Of a stretch of 64,000 bases of DNA, positions 61,892 to 64,000 are shown piece by piece. A model generated the notes under the pieces. That model did no database searches. It worked only from the letters and a program-made list of their open reading frames with translations, and had not been told where the DNA came from. Made by a program: the position numbers and the translations under genes. Each line of letters begins with the position of its first letter. Within the stretch, counting starts at the first letter, position 1. Origin of the DNA: Rubrivivax sp. GTDB lineage: Bacteria > Pseudomonadota > Gammaproteobacteria > Burkholderiales > Burkholderiaceae_C. Where the stretch lies: positions 1 to 64,000 of the forward strand of contig JADYZZ010000070.1 in assembly GCA_020852865.1 (NCBI GenBank), in the 5' to 3' direction.

Positions 61892-63604
61892 TCAGGCCTG
61901 TTCGCCGCTCACCCAGCCGCGCACGATGTGGGCCACGGCTGCGGGGTTGTCGCGCGCGAGCTTGCGTGCCGCCTCGAGCTTGGCCGAGGCGCGCGGGCCT
62001 TCGAGCGCGGGCAGCATCGGGTTGCCCGCCGCCGCGGGCGCGGCGTCGCCGACGACTTCGCTCAGCTGCGCGCCGGGCGCAGCTGCCGCCGCGGCGGGCG
62101 CCGCCGCGAGCAGCGCGACGACGGCCGGACGCACGAGCGTGAACACGATCACCAGCGCCACCAGCGCCAGCGCCGCCGGCGCGGCCGCGCTGCGCAGCAA
62201 GTCGGTGAGCCAGGGCTGCTGCCACAGCGGCACCGCCTCGGGCGCACTCACCGGCTCGCTGCGGAACGGCACGTTGACGACCTTGACCTGGTCGCCGCGC
62301 GCGGCGTTGTAGCCGATGCCCTGCTGTACGAGTGCGGTGAGCTGCTCGAGCTCCTTGTCGGCCAGCGGCGCGCTCGTCGTCTTGCCCTTGGCGTCGGTGC
62401 TGGTGCGGTGGTTCACCACCACCGCCGCCGACAGGCGCTTGACGCTGCCGACGGCGTTCTTCGTCACCGTCACCGTCTTGTCGACCTCGAAGCGCGTGGC
62501 CTGCTCGCGGCGGCTCGTGCCGCCGCCGCTGCTGCCGCCGCCGGCGGCCTGCAGCGTCTGCGCCGCGCCGTTGACGGGCGCCGTGGCCGGCACCGGCGGC
62601 TGGTTGCTCTGCGCGCCGGGCACGCCGGCCGCCGTCGTGCTGCCGGGCTGGCTGCTTTCCTCGGTGCGCTGCTCGCGCACCGTGGGCTTGGCTTCGCCGC
62701 CCTGGTTGGGGCTGTAGGCCTCGGCCGTCTGCAGCACCTGCGCGAAGTCGATGTCGGCGCTGACGCTGGCGCGCACGTTGTCGCGGCCGACCACCGGCTC
62801 GAGCAGCGCGACGACGCGCTTGAGCAGCGAGGCTTCGATTTCGCTGCGGTAGGCGAGCTGCTGCGAGTCCAGGCCTTCGCTCTCGCCTTCGCCGCGCCCG
62901 GCGCCGGCCAGCAGCGTGCCGTTGCTGTCGATCACGCTCACCGCCTTCGGGGCGAGCTCGGGCACGCTCGAGCTGACCAGGTGCACGATGCCGGCGACCT
63001 GGCTGCGCTCGAGCGCGCGGCCCGGCTGCAGGTTCAGCACCACCGAGGCGGCGGGCTTTTGCTGCTCGCGGAAGAAGCCGTTCATCTGCGGCAGCGCCAG
63101 GTGCACGCGCGCCGACTGCACCGGCGAGAGCGACTGGATCGAGCGCACCAGTTCGCCTTCGATGGCGCGCTGCATGCTCATGCGCTCCTGCCCCTGCGTC
63201 TGGCCGAACGGCGATTTGTCGAGCACTTCGTAGCCGCTGCTGCCGCCGGCGCTGCCCGCGCCGCCGCTGGGCAGACCGGCGGCGGCGAGCTTCATGCGCA
63301 GCTCGTGCACGCGCGCGGCCGGCACCATGAGCGCGCCGCCTGCGCCCTCGGCGAAGCGGTACGGCACGTTCATCTGCGCCAGGCGCTCGATGACCTGCCC
63401 GCCGTCCTTTTGCGACAGGCCGGCGAACAGCACGCGGTACTCGCCGTCGCGCGCACCGCCGACCAGCGCGACGACGATGGCGGCGAGCGCGGCCAGACCG
63501 AGCAGCGCCGCGAGCTGCGTGCGCCCGGGCAGGGCGCGCCAGCGTGCGGCCAGCGCGGGCGGCGCGGGCACGAGCGGGGCGGATTCGACGACGGCGTTGT
63601 CCAT
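61892..63604 (-). CDS. fliF: Flagellar M-ring protein FliF
   Basis: 570 residues. TM1 (RTQLAALLGLAALAAIVVALVGG, about 26-48), the first periplasmic part with YRVLFAGLSQKDGGQVIERLAQMNVPYRF, the VHLALPQMNGFFREQQKPAASVVLNLQPGRAL segment, SSVPELAPKAVSVIDSNGTLL, and TM2 (LLRSAAAPAALALVALVIVFTLVRPAVVALL) followed by the FliG-binding C-terminus. It forms the MS-ring. I chose ATG 63604 (MDNAVVES) since the track start at 63670 adds 22 residues of poor quality. First gene of the fliF-R operon. Confidence 0.96.
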   Translation of the reverse strand: MDNAVVESAPLVPAPPALAARWRALPGRTQLAALLGLAALAAIVVALVGGARDGEYRVLFAGLSQKDGGQVIERLAQMNVPYRFAEGAGGALMVPAARVHELRMKLAAAGLPSGGAGSAGGSSGYEVLDKSPFGQTQGQERMSMQRAIEGELVRSIQSLSPVQSARVHLALPQMNGFFREQQKPAASVVLNLQPGRALERSQVAGIVHLVSSSVPELAPKAVSVIDSNGTLLAGAGRGEGESEGLDSQQLAYRSEIEASLLKRVVALLEPVVGRDNVRASVSADIDFAQVLQTAEAYSPNQGGEAKPTVREQRTEESSQPGSTTAAGVPGAQSNQPPVPATAPVNGAAQTLQAAGGGSSGGGTSRREQATRFEVDKTVTVTKNAVGSVKRLSAAVVVNHRTSTDAKGKTTSAPLADKELEQLTALVQQGIGYNAARGDQVKVVNVPFRSEPVSAPEAVPLWQQPWLTDLLRSAAAPAALALVALVIVFTLVRPAVVALLAAAPAAAAAAPGAQLSEVVGDAAPAAAGNPMLPALEGPRASAKLEAARKLARDNPAAVAHIVRGWVSGEQA

Positions 63605-63773
63605 GCGGCGGGGTGTCCAGGCTCCGGCTGCCGCGGCGCGGGGCGCGCACGGCGGCTGTCCGAGGAGCATTCTTCAGCCGCGGCCGCAAGACGGTGGGGC
63701 GAGAAGGCGGCCAAAGCGCGGGCTGTTCGCACCACCATGCCGCGCCGATGCCGCCTACAGTGCCACGGCCGCC
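63605..63773. promoter_or_regulatory. Divergent fliE/fliF promoter region
   Basis: 169 bp separate fliF (minus) and fliE (plus). No sigma-28 or sigma-54 (TGGC-N8-TTGC) consensus could be recognised by eye. The two operons must be driven from here, and the shared region suggests coordinated control. Confidence 0.4.
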
Positions 63774-64000
63774 ATGAACGATCTGCGCATCAAGCCTTTC
63801 GACTTCCAGGCCGCCGTCGCACGGGCCGGCCTGCGGCCCGACGGCACGCCCGCTGCGGGTGCGCCGGCCGGCGCCGTGCCGGGCGGGTTTCGCACGGCGA
63901 TGGCCTCGGCGCTGCAGGACGTGAGCCGCAGCCAGCTCGAGGCGCAGCGGTTGCAGCGCGAACTCGCGCTCGACAACCCCGGCGTCAGCCTCGAGCAGAC
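63774..64000 (+). CDS. fliE: Flagellar hook-basal body protein FliE (3' truncated by window end)
   Basis: 75 codons are visible: MNDLRIKPFDFQAAVARAGLRPDG, a Gly/Ala-Pro linker, then GFRTAMASALQDVSRSQLEAQRLQRELALDNPGVSLEQT, which matches FliE (ALQ-x-VS-x-x-Q-x-x-A and the LEQT start of the rod-forming helix). FliE links the MS-ring to the rod. The gene runs out of the window to the right. No clear Shine-Dalgarno is seen. It is divergent from fliF, in contrast to the common co-linear fliE-fliF order. Confidence 0.85.
   Translation, partial: MNDLRIKPFDFQAAVARAGLRPDGTPAAGAPAGAVPGGFRTAMASALQDVSRSQLEAQRLQRELALDNPGVSLEQ

Noticed and set aside
63605-63773. Sigma-28 or sigma-54 promoter between fliE and fliF
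   Set aside because: No match to TAAA-N15-GCCGATAA or TGGC-N8-TTGC with correct spacing was found by eye.

Overview
The window is a chromosomal segment of a very GC-rich, motile, Gram-negative bacterium. Gene content (a fliF-to-fliR flagellar operon, DctPQM and TAXI-type TRAP transporters, a large NAD-dependent glutamate dehydrogenase, gcvTHP behind a tandem glycine riboswitch, CaiB/BaiF CoA-transferase, DUF2934) and extreme GC third positions fit a betaproteobacterium of the Burkholderiales (Rubrivivax/Leptothrix/Ideonella-like). That placement is an inference from gene content. No rRNA, tRNA, insertion sequence, prophage, integrase or CRISPR array was recognised. I counted about 53 real genes; nearly all other entries in the ORF track are GC-driven shadows.

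Layout. 0.2-6 kb: a quinone oxidoreductase and a DsbA-like thiol oxidoreductase (minus strand), then a lipoprotein, a Spy/CpxP-like periplasmic protein, and an OmpR-type regulator with its kinase (plus strand). A CpxR-box-like direct repeat lies in front of the Spy-like gene. 6-12.7 kb: a MATE exporter, a branched-chain 2-oxoacid dehydrogenase operon (E1alpha-E1beta-E2, no E3 in view) and L-serine deaminase, all minus strand. 12.9-15.8 kb: a Tat-type metallo-beta-lactamase-fold protein, an SDR dehydrogenase and an EamA transporter. 15.7-20.7 kb: the glycine cleavage genes gcvT-gcvH-gcvP under a two-aptamer glycine riboswitch. 20.7-25.9 kb: a nitroreductase, then an Fe(III)/polyamine-type ABC importer (binding protein, fused double permease, ATPase). 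26.3-31.7 kb: the 1610-residue glutamate dehydrogenase and a BamE/SmpA-like lipoprotein. 31.8-34.4 kb: two adjacent zinc-ribbon membrane proteins of unknown function, one with a run of about 20 prolines. 34.9-41.6 kb: a TAXI TRAP transporter, an acyl-CoA synthetase, an enoyl-CoA hydratase and a 2-oxoglutarate/Fe(II) oxygenase. 41.7-46.9 kb: a solute-binding-like protein without a signal peptide, and a family III CoA-transferase divergent from a DctPQM TRAP operon. 46.9-48.3 kb: a gene-poor stretch with one small DUF2934 gene preceded by a perfect 20-bp palindrome. 48.3-52.1 kb: a beta-CASP metallo-hydrolase, a Rossmann-fold protein and an AMP-binding ligase. 52.2-64 kb: fliF-G-H-I-J-K-L-M-N-O-P-Q-R on the minus strand with fliE divergent and cut by the window end.

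How the parts fit. The central metabolism genes centre on amino-acid catabolism: glycine cleavage, serine deamination, branched-chain keto-acid oxidation and glutamate oxidation. The transporter and CoA-activation genes suggest uptake and activation of organic acids. The DsbA-like protein and the Spy/two-component module deal with the envelope. The right end is the flagellar basal body and export apparatus. A recurrent feature is short tandem repeats (periods 6, 7, 10, 11, 12 and 14 bp), mostly in spacers and leaders but also inside two coding regions. I found no clear new defence or mobile system. The least explained elements are the zinc-ribbon pair with its duplicated leader, the minisatellites, and the palindrome-controlled DUF2934 island.
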